Source of the DNA: Quillaja saponaria
Taxonomy: Eukaryota > Streptophyta > Magnoliopsida > Fabales > Quillajaceae
NCBI GenBank assembly: GCA_029379385.1
Contig: CM055613.1
Coordinates: 14,030,001-14,094,000, forward strand
Length of the DNA stretch: 64,000 nucleotides
Reading direction: 5' to 3'
Part shown: in pieces, positions 47,101-58,700 of the stretch
How positions within the stretch are numbered: position 1 is the first letter of the stretch
Layout of the letters: each line of letters opens with the position of its first letter
The notes under the pieces: model-generated
Told to the model about the DNA's origin: nothing
Database searches by the model: none
The model's input: only the letters and a program-made list of their open reading frames with translations
Translations under genes and position numbers: made by a program

Positions 47101-47106
47101 CTTCAT
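44102..47106 (-). CDS. Nucellin-like aspartic protease (A1 family)
   Basis: A 427-residue pepsin-type protease in eight exons (5' to 3'): 47106-46913, 46612-46495, 46068-45845, 45431-45207, 45111-44973, 44776-44576, 44504-44432, 44211-44102; every junction is in phase and the frame is intact. A hydrophobic signal peptide (VGLLVLAVLVLSWSLSSASF) follows the start. The two catalytic motifs are present: DTGS (Asp about 85) and DSGSS (Asp about 281). The Cys-rich stretch WLQCDAPCVQCTE and CDYEIRYADHGSSLGVLVRD mark the nucellin/ASP1 branch, which lacks the plant-specific saposin-like insert of typical phytepsins. Members act in secreted or vesicular compartments, some in defence or nucellus development; the role here is not determined. 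Confidence 0.93.
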
Positions 47107-48130
47107 TATCTCCCTTTCTTCCTCTCAGATTATCAGAGTATATTGTAGTTTTTCTCCAAATCTGAGTGTCTGTAAGATGTTTGTAAAATGAATGAAAGAA
47201 ACAGAAATTGGGTTCAGTTAAATTTGGATTGGGGGAGTTTGTGGTTTCTTGAAAGAGGTGACAATTAAGGATTCATGGGTATTGCTTCTCTCTGTTAATT
47301 TCTTCTAATGACCTTTCCTTTCATTTTGGGTTTGTGTTTATGACAGAACCTTACCATTAGAAGTGGAATTTCTTCTAATGCATTTTATGTCAGGGTTCCT
47401 TATTCCTTTCCCCGCACATGAAATGTTCAAGGAACAAGAATTTGCATTTTGTACCTATTGAAATATTTCTTTATGTTGACAAACCATGTCCTGTTTGATA
47501 AATATTGTATACCATATCAAGTGGGCAATTTCATGGAACCTTCCTTCATAAGAAATGTTTTTGCTTGTAACATAAAGATGCAATAAATGTCTTCACATTT
47601 GTTTCTCAAGAATATGTGTTTCTCTATCTTAAAATTTACATCTTTAATAAACATTTACAATGCTTTACATAATGATATAATTTTATTAAGTGATTGATAA
47701 AAATAATTAATGTGATAAATTTATCAATCATTTTACATAAATATATTATTGAATTTATGTGAATTTATCATTGGAAGAAAATAACGCAAAGAATGTATGT
47801 TCACTTAGCATTAATCGAACAGACAATTTCATAGATTGTTAAACTAGATTAAAAGCATCAACCTAAGAATTATTCCTGTAATACTTATGCAACATATTAT
47901 TGCTGGCCTGTCTAGTTGCCATACAGAGCTTGAATTGCCATGTCTGAGCAGATCCATAGAAGGACTGATTAGTGTTGAGCTTCCACCATTACAGTTAGAG
48001 GATTTTCATCACATCAAATAGAAATGAAAGAATTGTTACTAAAAAATTATATTACACTTCAAGATTTAATTAAGGAATGCTTAGATCTCATTTTACATCT
48101 ATGACAAACATGTTTAAGAACTGAACTCGA
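47107..48130. other. Protease upstream flank and RING-CH 3' flank
   Basis: The right-hand gene ends at 48131 and the protease starts at 47106, both on the minus strand, so this gap holds the 3' untranslated region of the first and the promoter of the second. The phrase AATTTCTTCTAATG occurs at about 47297 and 47367. No clear TATA box or further gene was recognised. Confidence 0.5.
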
Positions 48131-50467
48131 TCATGTATGAGAAGTATGTGTTCGTGAAGCCCATATACCAAACACAAGAAACCAGAAAACGAACAAGATT
48201 GCCCAGTACCGTGCAGGTCCATACTTGATTCTGTTAAGCACAAACTGCAACAATCAAAACCAGAACTGTTAGATTCTGATTGCACATGGAGTTAGAAAGG
48301 ATACCAAATCCAATGGCAGAAATCAAATAGAAGTAGAATTCCAACAATAATGTCTGAATTCTGAAGCTGAAGTAAATTAACTTGCAAAAAGCTTTTATCT
48401 CCCCATAAAAAGAATAACAAAATAAATAAATACAATCTGGTCAGATACTCTGAAAGGTTCATGTTATGCATCCGAAAAGAAAAATTTTACTATTTTATAG
48501 ATTCAATAGACCAGGTACATTTTAAGATATATATATATATATATATATGTGCTGAGAAATTAGTCAATTACTGAAGGTAAAAACCCCGTACTTGGGTACA
48601 ACATTACCCTTTTTAAGGCTTTTAACATGACCATAATTAGCTTCAGGGTCTTTCGACAGTATTTAACTTAAAAGTATCATACAGCCAGGAGCCTCTTTTT
48701 AGATTTAAAGCGTAAGTGTCTATTATTAATCAAGTCACATAATGAATCAGAATGCCAACTGCATTTAACCAAATTGAAATGAGAGAAACAGAAGGAAGAT
48801 ATGTGATGTACTTACAAAGCGAAAGAAAACCACAACTGTTAAAGCACAAATGCCTCCAAGGAGAATATGAAGACCACTTCTTGCAGTTTTCTGCACGTCA
48901 AAGTGGAATCTATAATCAAAAGCTTCTAACATAGTGCTGAGTTAGGGTAGAATAAGGATAGTGCCATTACACATGCATGCCCACTGCCAAACATGCAAAC
49001 CAAGAGAGAACAAATCCAAGGCCTCATTTGGATGGAGAGGAGAGGGTACACTTTCCTTGGTTAGGGAGTTTTTTTTTTTTTTGGGTAGAAGAAATAGAGG
49101 GGTACATGTATACCCTCCAAGTCCTTTCAAATCTCAAATTTTTTTTTTTTTTTTAATTCTTCCAAATTGGAAGAATTTGGAGAGGGATGAAAAAATATAT
49201 TATATTTTTTGTACGTTACGAAAAATATACTCCTATTATTTTTACTAAATACATACTAATACTCAAATAAAGCATTTTAAGGACAATTATAAAAGTATAT
49301 AATAACATGTCCTCTCATCTCCTTTTTCACTTATCTCCCAAACAAGAAATGTATTTTATTCTCTCCTTTATTTTTATTTTTAACTCCTAAATAAGAAGAA
49401 TAAGTGTTATTTTTCCTCTACTCAGCTCTCCTATTCTTCCGTACTCTTACCTCTACCTCCAAACTCCCAAATGGACACTATGTGAGTTACCTGTATGGAC
49501 ATATACATTATGCTTATGTCCATCGACATCCTATCTGTGCATATTAATAGACTAATACCTCAGTGCGTACCTTTCCAACATGAGGAGCTATGAGCCATGC
49601 CAGGGTGAGAGTAAGTAGGCCAGTAGCAAGTAGAATCCCAGTACCTTCGACAGCCCACTTGGTGGCAGGGTTTTCAGCGGGGACAACATCTTCAGAGACT
49701 GTATTTGGAGGTTGTTCAGAAACAACCTGTAAAACAGCAGTGGAGTTGTTGTGATTATTAATGTTACTACTATTATGCGGACTAAACCATAGTGAAATCT
49801 CACTAAGTCGTTGCCTTCGGATTGCAGCAACAGCATCAGGATCCACACCACTACTTGTGTGAACCTGAACGGTACAGGGTTCTCCACTAGCAGTCCTTTC
49901 CATTAGTGCTTCATACTCCTTTAATGAGCTGACAACCTTATTGAAGTCAGAAATTCTGATATTTTTTGCCACACGTCCACATATTTCACAGACAGTAGAT
50001 CCATGGTTCACAAACCACTTCAGTGCACAAGCATAGTGTACTAGAGCAAGGTCATTTTTACAAGAACAACCAAGTTCAAGTAATGTGTCTTGGTGACATG
50101 ATCCCATTTCCAAATCAGAATTACAAGTAAAAATCTCCCCATCTGGGCTAATAAACTCCACCAACCCAGACTTACTTCCAGCGTTCTTTTTAAGAGACAA
50201 ATCTTTTTGAGTTTCCTTGCAATCAGGCTCTACTTCCTCGTTACTTTTACGAGCTTCTGTGATTGGAGGAGTGATGCCCATAAATCCGAGTGCAACATCA
50301 CCCCTTTTGTCAGATTCAGCGCATTGGCAGACCCGGCAACTTCTGCTACCAGCCTCTGTATCCATACTATCTCGAGAGTGAGATTCCAGATCTTCACTGG
50401 CAACACTTGAGCAACCTTCATCATTGGCTCCATCCTTCCCCATTTCTGACAAATTTTGCTTTCTCAT
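48131..50467 (-). CDS. RING-CH (RINGv) zinc-finger membrane protein, probable E3 ligase
   Basis: A 361-residue protein in three exons (50467-49571, 48890-48816, 48244-48131), all in phase. The first in-frame ATG is at 50467 (MRKQNLSEMG). The C4HC3 ligands can be placed: C44-x2-C47, then C134-x-C136-x7-H144-x2-C147-x12-C160-x2-C163, the RING-CH pattern of MARCH-type ubiquitin ligases. The gap between the first Cys pair and C134 is 86 residues, longer than usual. Three hydrophobic segments follow: GILLATGLLTLTLAWLIAP at the end of exon 1, LHILLGGICALTVVVFF (exon 2) and YWAILFVFWFLVFGIW (exon 3), so exons 2 and 3 each add one membrane helix. Likely anchored in an endomembrane with the RING in the cytosol; substrates are unknown. 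Confidence 0.9.
49018..49478. mobile_element. MITE-like foldback in RING-CH intron 1
   Basis: The left end GGCCTCATTTGGATGGAGAG pairs imperfectly with the right end, which reverse-complemented reads GTGTCCATTTGGGAGTTTGG. The left arm is purine-rich (GGAGAGGAGAGGG) and the right arm pyrimidine-rich (CCTCTCATCTCC, CTCTCCTATTCTTCC), so the whole could fold back. CATTTGG termini are frequent in plant MITEs. No clean target duplication was found. Confidence 0.5.
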
Positions 50468-51488
50468 CAAATCAATTTAGTCTTCAAACTTCAAGCATGC
50501 AATTATCTTTTTCAGAATATTGGACCATTCTGCTTCAGTATGCTTCAGGCTTTACTTAGACCAGCTCATAAGTCCAATTTCTGCATTGTTAATTCTGATA
50601 GAGAAGAGAACAAGCACGGGTATTCCAACACAAAACAAATAGGTAATTCCAAACGTAGAAGGAACTGAAAACTTTCAGCATAATGCTCTGACCTTGGAGG
50701 AAGTCAACAAGACTGGATACAATATGCGAGCAGACTGTTCAAATTTCTTTCATTCTTTTTCCCCAATGGGCTTCCTATTTCAGAAGTAAGGCAACATAGA
50801 CAGTTGAAAATGCAATCCTTCAATGACCAAAGCACATCAATTCATTGAACATTATGAAAATACCTGGTTAAAGGGCTTAGAAATAAATTATGGAGGCACC
50901 CAAGGGACAAATAGTGATAAAGAATGACAAGATAAATAGCATACACATCTCCTTTAAATACAAAAATCTATGCAAATAACTTATATTTCAAGAGGAAATC
51001 ACATTAAAGGAGGTCCAGGGGAAGTATTTCTGGGGGAGACACTGCACCTTTCTATTACAAGCTTGGCTTATTTTGCAGAAAATATAAAATTCAGCACTGC
51101 TGCCATGCCAGAGCTTTCACTTTTCATTTTCTTGAATTTTCAATTGTGCTTATATTCATTACTCTAGGAATCTGATACAAGCTTTCTCTAGCCCCTTTTA
51201 AATTTAAACTGATTTTCATATCGAATTTCATGGTTAGACAATTTTTCAAAATTCTATGCATTTCATATCACTTCGAACCTAAGATAATTTATCTACAACA
51301 AGAGATACAAATGATATAAACTTTAGGAAGAAAAAGCTGGATCTAATTTCAACATTTAAAATATCACATCCCAATCTATTCCAATAACCTAGTGAACCAC
51401 ATCTACTATGAATGCAGAATGCCTATTCATACGTGATTGGAGCTTGCCACACATTCAGATGCAGAGACAAGTACATACAAACTACAAG

Positions 51489-51600
51489 TTTATAACCCCA
51501 AATCTTTGGGGTCGGCTACATGGGTCCTCACAAAACTAGTTGGTATCTTCTACATAAATTATTTTCCTCCATTTATTTCTGTCCACGGCTTTTACCAACC
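51489..51600 (+). repeat. Dispersed SINE-like motif
   Basis: Contains AACCCCAAATCTTTGGGGTC followed by GGCTACATGGGTCCTC, a phrase that recurs in plant introns and spacers as part of short retroposons. CCCCAAATCTTTGGGG is itself an inverted repeat. A related motif (ATCCCAAACTAGTTGGGAT) is found at about 60820 in this window. Family assignment is from memory and tentative. Confidence 0.4.
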
Positions 51601-53739
51601 AGAACTATAGCATAACAATTTGTAAAACAGTCTATAATCCCATCCAACTGGGGAAGAACTGCATTGTCATAGTATAACATATAATAAGATTTTTAATTTA
51701 GAAAAATGTAAAGAATCTGAACCTCCATATTCAGTAAAATAATTTTACAATTTAGATGGCAAAAGGAAATCCCCTCATACATAGCAATCAAATAAGCATA
51801 AAACCTTAATTTCACCAAATGATTATAACTAAAACCCATAATACATGACACTAATCCGCCTCATATGTTATATATTTGGAAATGGGCAAGAAAAAAATTT
51901 ACACTTTTAGATCATGAATAGCTCGTATAGTAATTTAGAAAAACAGCACCAAATGTAATTGAAATGGACAAAGAATACTATTTTTCTTACTTAGAATCAA
52001 AGGAAGCATAATGAGATTGGATGGCAGATCGAACAGCAGGACGAGTCTGACGCAATTCCTTTTTCACTCTTACGCTCAAATCTGTATTGGAAACTCTCGG
52101 GCAGGACCCTGTGTCAGTTTCTTTGCATTTTACTTCACCACCCGATACCGATCCTTGTTATGATTGCTGGATGATTCGAGTGGATGTCGGGGGAGGGTAA
52201 AAGAATCTTTTGGTATTTTCACTGAACTCTACCACTAGCTTTACCTTTTTTTCCCTTTCATTTTTCACCTCCTCACTTTTCTAATGCATTTCTCTTAGTC
52301 AAACATACACAATTATTATTAGGATTTTTCAAATTTATAAATAATTTTTCTTAATATTTATTACGATAATTGATTATATTTTTACACATAAATTATAATT
52401 TTTAAATTTTTTCTTATTTTTAACAATTATATTTATTGTACTTTCTAAAAGATCCGTTGAAAAAAATACTTATTAACCTTATTTATTGTTTTAGTTTTTA
52501 AGAATTTTAATATTTATTTATTTTAAGAAAAATTATTATTTCTAATTAAATCCTCCACAGTTTAATTTTAAACTGTTAAATTTAGATGTTAATATATTTA
52601 GTTAATATTATTAAAAATGCATGACAAGAATTTTATAATCTATTAAATTTTTTTAAAATATGTTATCTAATTTGGTTTGATTCAATTTAATAATTTTAAT
52701 TTGATTAAGAACTCAATCAAAAATTTTAAATCATGAATGAACAAAATTAAAAATAAATAAATAAATCTTGGAGGATCTAATTAAAAATAATAATTCATTA
52801 ATGAGCAAAATAGAAATGATGTAATTTTCAAAAACTAAAATTGTAAATAAGCTATTTTTAATTATTATTTTAATATATAAGAGATCTCTTGGCCTTATAA
52901 AATACACAGTATAATGTAACTTTTTTAGTTTCATAAAATTTTATTTATGACAAAATTAAATGGCATATCTTATACTAAAAGTTTTATTAAGTAAACTAAC
53001 AAATAGTCTGCAACTCACTGCTAAAGAAAAAACTAACTAATGCATTCACAACAATTATTATTATTATTGAAAAAACATACACAATTATCACTCATTAGTT
53101 GTAATTTAATTTTTTTAATTTAGTAATCATGTAATATCCGGATTCTAATACAACTATGTTGATAAAAAAATAAAATTATAACTATTTATAGAGATTGAAA
53201 TTTCTCGTTTTCATCAAATTATTTCCGTCTATAGGTTTTGCATTGCTATTTATAATTTTCTTTTTACCAAAAAAGAATAACTATTTATAAATCTATTAAA
53301 AAGATTTTCCTTAATAATGTACTTTTTCTATGTCCAAAGTATTTGATTTAAAACTTTAACTAAATAATAATACATCATCATATTATTGTGATTTTGTATA
53401 GAATTGATGTTTTGGATTTCTTTCTTGCAGATTTCACATAAAGTTCATGTAACTCTTAAAGGAAACAATTAACTTATTCATATTTTATATTTATAACTCA
53501 CTATTCTCTTAGTTCTTAAATTTGTATTTACTATTCATTTTTTTTTTCTTTCACCAAAAATCAAGTTTACCCCAATTGAATCATTAATATTATAAAATTG
53601 TTCCAAATGAGTTCCTTTCTTTTAAATTAATTGTGGTGGAGGTGACGTTGACAAAGTAAATGAACAATTATGAAATTGATGACATAACTAATTGAAGAAT
53701 AAAAATATAATTTTTTTAACAGGAGTTCTAAAAGCATTA

Positions 53740-53880
53740 GTTAAAATTCTATAAATAGAAAAATGTATAATATTTATTTAGTTAATTGATTATGATTTTA
53801 GTATTATTTAATGCATAAATTATAATTTTTAGAAAGTTTTAATTTTCAAAAAAATATATTTATTGCATAAAAAAAATAAC
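53740..53880 (+). repeat. Dispersed AT-rich repeat, copy C
   Basis: Same ordered words as 32700-32835: AATTGATTATGATTTTAGTA, ATTTAATGCATAAATTAT, then AAGTTTTAATTTTCAAA. A partial relative lies near 52362-52440. Confidence 0.55.
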
Positions 53881-54111
53881 TAAATGAATAGGCAAATCAA
53901 AAATTGGAATAAAAAATAAAATAAAATAAAATAATCATAAAAGAAACAGTTAAAAGATAAAAAAAATAGTTGTGCTATGTGCACTACCCCAAATTTATAT
54001 GTGAACTAAAAATAAAAAACATGATGTTTTATTTTTTTGTCTTTTAGTTCTCTTGAAGTATACCTAATATTTTTTTATAGTTCACATATCAATATCCAAA
54101 AAATTTAAGTT

Positions 54112-54318
54112 TCACTTTCTCAGAAGCCACACAAGTATGTACCAGAAGTGCAAAATGGAAAGTGGAAAAAAAATAAATAAAATTGAGAAGAGAACAGCTA
54201 GACCAACCCCAACCAAAGCTTCAACCACGCGTGAGCTTTGCCTCAGCTGGCACACCAGAGACTTCCTCTTGTAGAAACCAGCTCCCATTTTTGAGACTTC
54301 TGAATTTGAATATCCCAT
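54112..54318 (-). CDS. Hypothetical small membrane protein (68 aa)
   Basis: An open frame starting MGYSNSEVSKMGAGFYKR at 54318, with an upstream in-frame ATG at 54360. It has a basic N-terminal half and a strongly hydrophobic C-terminal half (VGVGLAVLFSILFIFFPLS, ILHFWYILVWLL), compatible with one hairpin or one to two membrane helices. The block is clearly less AT-rich than its surroundings. A TATA box on the same strand at 54391-54398 would place the transcript start very close to the upper ATG, favouring 54318 as start. MG-x3-S resembles an N-myristoylation context. I do not recognise a family; a chance frame cannot be excluded. Confidence 0.4.
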   Translation of the reverse strand: MGYSNSEVSKMGAGFYKRKSLVCQLRQSSRVVEALVGVGLAVLFSILFIFFPLSILHFWYILVWLLRK

Positions 54319-55720
54319 TTCAGATTGAAAGCTACGTTGGTGTAGAAAGTGGAAGCACATGGGTAATTGGTGAGAAACCTAATCTTGGGCTTTTATAGTT
54401 GGTGATGGTGAAGCCTAAGAGCTCCTTCTTTGATTACTTTTTTTAGCAAACATTTTTCTCCAAGATTAATTTTTATAATTTTAAAAAGAATTAAAATTTA
54501 ATATTATTATAAAATACGTGATGATTTATAATTTACTATTAACTTATTTTACTTATTTTTCATTAAATCATGTGTTATTTATTCAATTCTATTAGATTAC
54601 ATAAATTCTATTAATATTAATTTGAAATGAAGGTGATGGTAAGATTGTAATTGAAATAATTTTATAATTTTAGGGTTTTAATTACAACAAAATGAATGAT
54701 AGGATTAAAATAAAATTTGACTCTAACTCTGAGAAGCAAAAATATAAATTAAAATTAAAAATAAATATAAGGAAGAGTAATTTTCTTGTCTGAGAGAGCT
54801 AGTGACCTTTTCATTTTTATACTGAAAAATAAAAGACAATTAACACATCTATTTTAGCACCAGCAACTCAAAAATATTGTAAATACAAGTAAAAAGTACT
54901 TAGTTATAATTTTATCCCACGTGTCACATCCATATTTAGCGTGCTGCTCAAGCGAAAAACCGCGCGTCCATGAGAAAGCTTTCTTGTTTGAATCCAAACC
55001 TATAAGTAGCTCGCTCCGCTTCAAAAATGGCAAAGCTCGTCTTCAGAACTCTGAACCCCGAAAAGGAATTGAAACCGTCGATGGCAAACAAAGCCCAAAA
55101 CCCTCCGACCCCTAAACATCTTCATGATCGAAAATCCAATACCATAATCCTAAAAATTATTATTAAAAATAAAAATAGATGGAAATCCCATAATCTTAAT
55201 CCTAGATTTCCTCGTTTATCTGACTCCCTAAATTTTCTGCATGGACCTGATTCAGAACTGTATCAGCCACTTCAACGGTCAGATTTCATATTTCCTTGCC
55301 TTTCACGGATTTGCTTGTGAGTTTCCTTTTCTGTCTTGTATTTTCTTTAATAAATTTTACACCATCTTTCTCATAAAGTGCGTATCTGCTATTCCTCAGC
55401 ATTATTTGCCCGCATTTATTGAGTATATATATATATATATATATGGGTATGTAGCTGTTTTTGTTTTGCTTTTTTACAGTCTTCTTTGTTTTGGTCTAGT
55501 GGACTTCGTTCTGTAAAACCCAAAATTTTTTGTTCTTGGTACTGTGGATTTGAGTCTATAATTCATGTTCGACAGTGGTAAGAACAAGGATGGCTAAGAG
55601 ATTGTAGGTACAAATTCTTAATTTTTTTTTTGGGGCTGTATTTGAGTTAAAATCGGGAAGCTTGATTAGGGTTTTACTTTTTGATTCCCCTTTTGTTCTC
55701 TTTGTTTGGCTATTGTTGAT
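54319..55720. other. Divergent upstream region of the small frame and the DUF632 gene
   Basis: AT-rich DNA to about 54900, then a probable promoter and leader for the plus-strand gene: TATAAGTA at 55001-55008 puts transcription start near 55035. A leader intron is possible between GTGAGT near 55317 and a TTTTTTACAG acceptor near 55480. An (AT)n tract lies at about 55421-55444. The frame 55027-55320 has no domain and is treated as leader. Confidence 0.45.
54391..54398 (-). promoter_or_regulatory. TATA box for the small minus-strand frame
   Basis: CTATAAAA on the minus strand, 31 nt before the upper ATG and about 73 nt before the favoured ATG at 54318. The spacing suits a core promoter. No other gene starts nearby on this strand. 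Confidence 0.45.
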
Positions 55721-58700
55721 ATGGGCATTGGAGTGTCAAAGTCGGATAGTTCACAATTGGTGAATCTGTGTAAAGAGAGAAAGGAGTCTATTAAAGGGGC
55801 TAAGCATTGTCGTTATGACTTAGTTTCAGCGAATGTCTTTTACTTTCAATCCCTTTTGGATGTAGGCAATGCCCTTAACCGTTACGTGGAAGAAGAGTTT
55901 GTGATAATTGATGGTTCTCCTCAGGATTCTACATCTGACATTGAGGCTTTTGAAGAAGATTCTTACTTGAAATTTCCTTCCTCAGATTCTGATTTAGAGT
56001 CATTATTTGATCATGTTCCCAATGATGCGGAAGAGAGGAGGGGGCCTCTTGATGACCTGGAAGTGTCAGGAAGCACAAAAACTTGTATTAAAGAGAATCA
56101 GCATCAGTCTACAGTGGATGTCGATATAAAATACATGAAAACTAGTAGATATGATGAGATACATTGTGAAATTCATGAGCAGATTCAGGGACAACAATCA
56201 TCAAATTTGTCCTATATGTACAGTCATGGCCCATCAGATTCAACCCATGATCATCTTAGGCATCCTGAATATAGTCATGGCTTGTCTTCTGGTGGAGACG
56301 AGGAAACCTTTGGTGTTCCAATGGGTATGCCCCATGGTGATCTCAAGTTCCAAGAGCACATAAATATGAAAACCGATCCAGTTACTGTTGCACCTTCTCC
56401 TCCCAAGGTCTCTGCTTGGGATTCCTTCAACCCTTTTATCACTACATATGATGCTTATTATAACAACTACCTCCAAGATTGGAATGAAACCAAATCCTTT
56501 ACAAATGATCATGATTGTGGAGAAATAAGGGAAAGAGAAGGAATTCCTGATCTGGAAGATGAATTTGAGAAAACTCCAGCAGAGACAGTATCTGAGAAGA
56601 TGGAAACCAAGGGATGGATAACGAGAGATACAGTCGGTGGCACTTCCTATAGTGCACAATCAGATTCCTATGAGGATGCATTGTCAGCTGATGATAAAGA
56701 GCTTGAGGATGAGGTCAATATCACTGAGGAAGAATCCAAGGGTATTCGTGATAACAATGTGTCAAATAACTTGGAAGAGGAACTTGCAGCAAGGGAAGCA
56801 GCAAGGGAAGGAGCAAAGGAAGGTGCACATTTTGAAGCAGAGCAAACAATAGCGCAAGAGAGCGAATCACTTAGATCCAGTAGTGTCTCCACATTGGATG
56901 CTAGCAAAATGGGTCTCCATGAAGCAGTCAAGTACATCAGGGATGAATTTGAGAATGCCTTCCATTATAGAAAAGAAGTCTCGGTAATCCTTGAAGTGGG
57001 CAAGCTGCCCCATCAACCTATAAGCAGAAAGCTTAAGGGTAAGATCTCTGGTTTTGGCTTTGCTCATTTTGATGTTTATGAGTTTTCCTATGTCACCTAT
57101 GGTTATCTAAAATTTATCCATGTTCCCTTCACTCTTTCCTGTCCTCTTTTCTTCATCCTTTTCTCACCACCCTTCACCCTGTCAGCTTAAGTAAGGCCAA
57201 CTCAACTCTTGCCTCTAGAAATCCCGGGGGACCAGTAGATAAATTGTTTCTTATAATCAAGACATTTTCGGAGCTAGGGCTCCAGCCTCCTGGCCTATTA
57301 TTATGTGATTCAATGTAAATAGTAGGTAACTAACATGGATTCTTCTTGAATTTGTTTCTCTAAGTGACAGTAATATAAAAAGAAAAAAACACGAGCATTT
57401 TGATCTAAACATTGTGATCTCAATACATTAAAATTGACCTTATAAGGTAGAATGCATCGAAGTGAAATAATTTTAATGGTTTTTGTGATTTCATTGGCAA
57501 TTAAGCAAATTTTGCATTATGGTAATTAGATGCTGATTAAATTTCATGTCGTTTTTGACTTTATTTTCCATGTTCTCTTCCGGAATCGGTAAGAGGGGAA
57601 GGTGGAGCTAAGTTCTGCATCCTAATTTGAGTCATCACCAATAAGTATGCTGCCTTGCAGGTTTAGGTTCCTATATCCTGGGACAAATAATTCCTTCAAC
57701 AGTGACATATTCTGGACAGTCTAAATGTACTTTGTTAAACCAGTCAACTTCTCGAACAAGGATGATGTTAAATGCAACTAACGGAAACTATGAAGAGAAT
57801 GTTCATCGAAAGTTCGGTGACCTCTCATCAACTTTGGAGAAGCTACACGTGTGGGAAAAGAAACTTTACGAAGAAGTAATGGTAAGAAATTATTTTCTAC
57901 AATGCTTAAGAATGGCAATGTTTCAGAAGTAGAAACATATAATATTTTGTCCATGCACAAATCATGATAAGTTGTCAAATACATCTTCATTCTCATGATG
58001 GTTAAGAGATTTAATTACATCTGGCACCTATGTGTCTATGACTAGCTTGGAAGCCCAAGCTGGAATTTTAATGTAAGAAGTGCGTAATATTGGAAAGTTT
58101 GCTATTTTCCTATGTGGGAGGGTAGCATTCAAATATGACCTAAATCTCTAAAATGAAACAATTTTGAGCTCAGATTATAATGAGACGGAAACTTAGCTTT
58201 CATTTATTATATTTATAGCATATGTAGGATTCAAGATAGTGAATTTAATTAATTGATGACATATATGCTTTAGTTCCTTGAGTTAATGATCAGCCCTTTA
58301 TCGAATCACTATAATTTTCAGATACTGTTTTTTTTTTTTACTATCGATAAAGGAACCAACTTAAATTAGGTAATATTCCTAGATGGTAGTGTTTCACAAA
58401 TTCAGATAGTTCGCAGGATTCAAGTTCAAATATAACTGTTAAAGAATTCTGTTATTTCTTTAAATGATTCTGAGCTCTTGTTCACAGGAAGGTGCCCTGA
58501 AACCCTGAGTAAAAACTCTATTAGAGAAAAGTTGGTGTTTTTGGATGCATGAGCACAAGATAGTAGGATAAACACAACCATGTGACAACCAACCATAAGT
58601 CTTACAAATGTGTAAATACAGTATTGCACTGAAGTACCGCACTTTAGGGAAGATGAAGTGGAAAATATAAATACCTTAATTGAGTGTACATTTTATCTTC

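Larger units (their letters stand above)
50468..54111. other. RING-CH upstream region and AT-rich spacer
   Basis: On the minus strand a non-coding leader exon is plausible at about 52180-51990: a moderately GC-rich block ends in TTCTAAGTAAGA, a good 5' splice site, and could join to an acceptor upstream of 50467. A SINE-like fragment lies at 51489-51600. From about 52300 to 54100 the DNA is AT-rich with a dispersed repeat at 53740-53880. No other gene was recognised. Confidence 0.4.

Noticed and set aside
55027..55320. 97-codon open frame upstream of the DUF632 gene
   Set aside because: It begins right at the predicted transcription start, has basic low-complexity composition without a domain, and ends just beside a possible leader donor; best treated as 5' leader, at most an upstream frame.
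57039..57190. Extension of the DUF632 first exon to a stop at 57190
   Set aside because: The translation becomes hydrophobic and unlike the family after SRKLKG, while a GTAAGA donor at 57039 joins in phase to a conserved exon at 57661.
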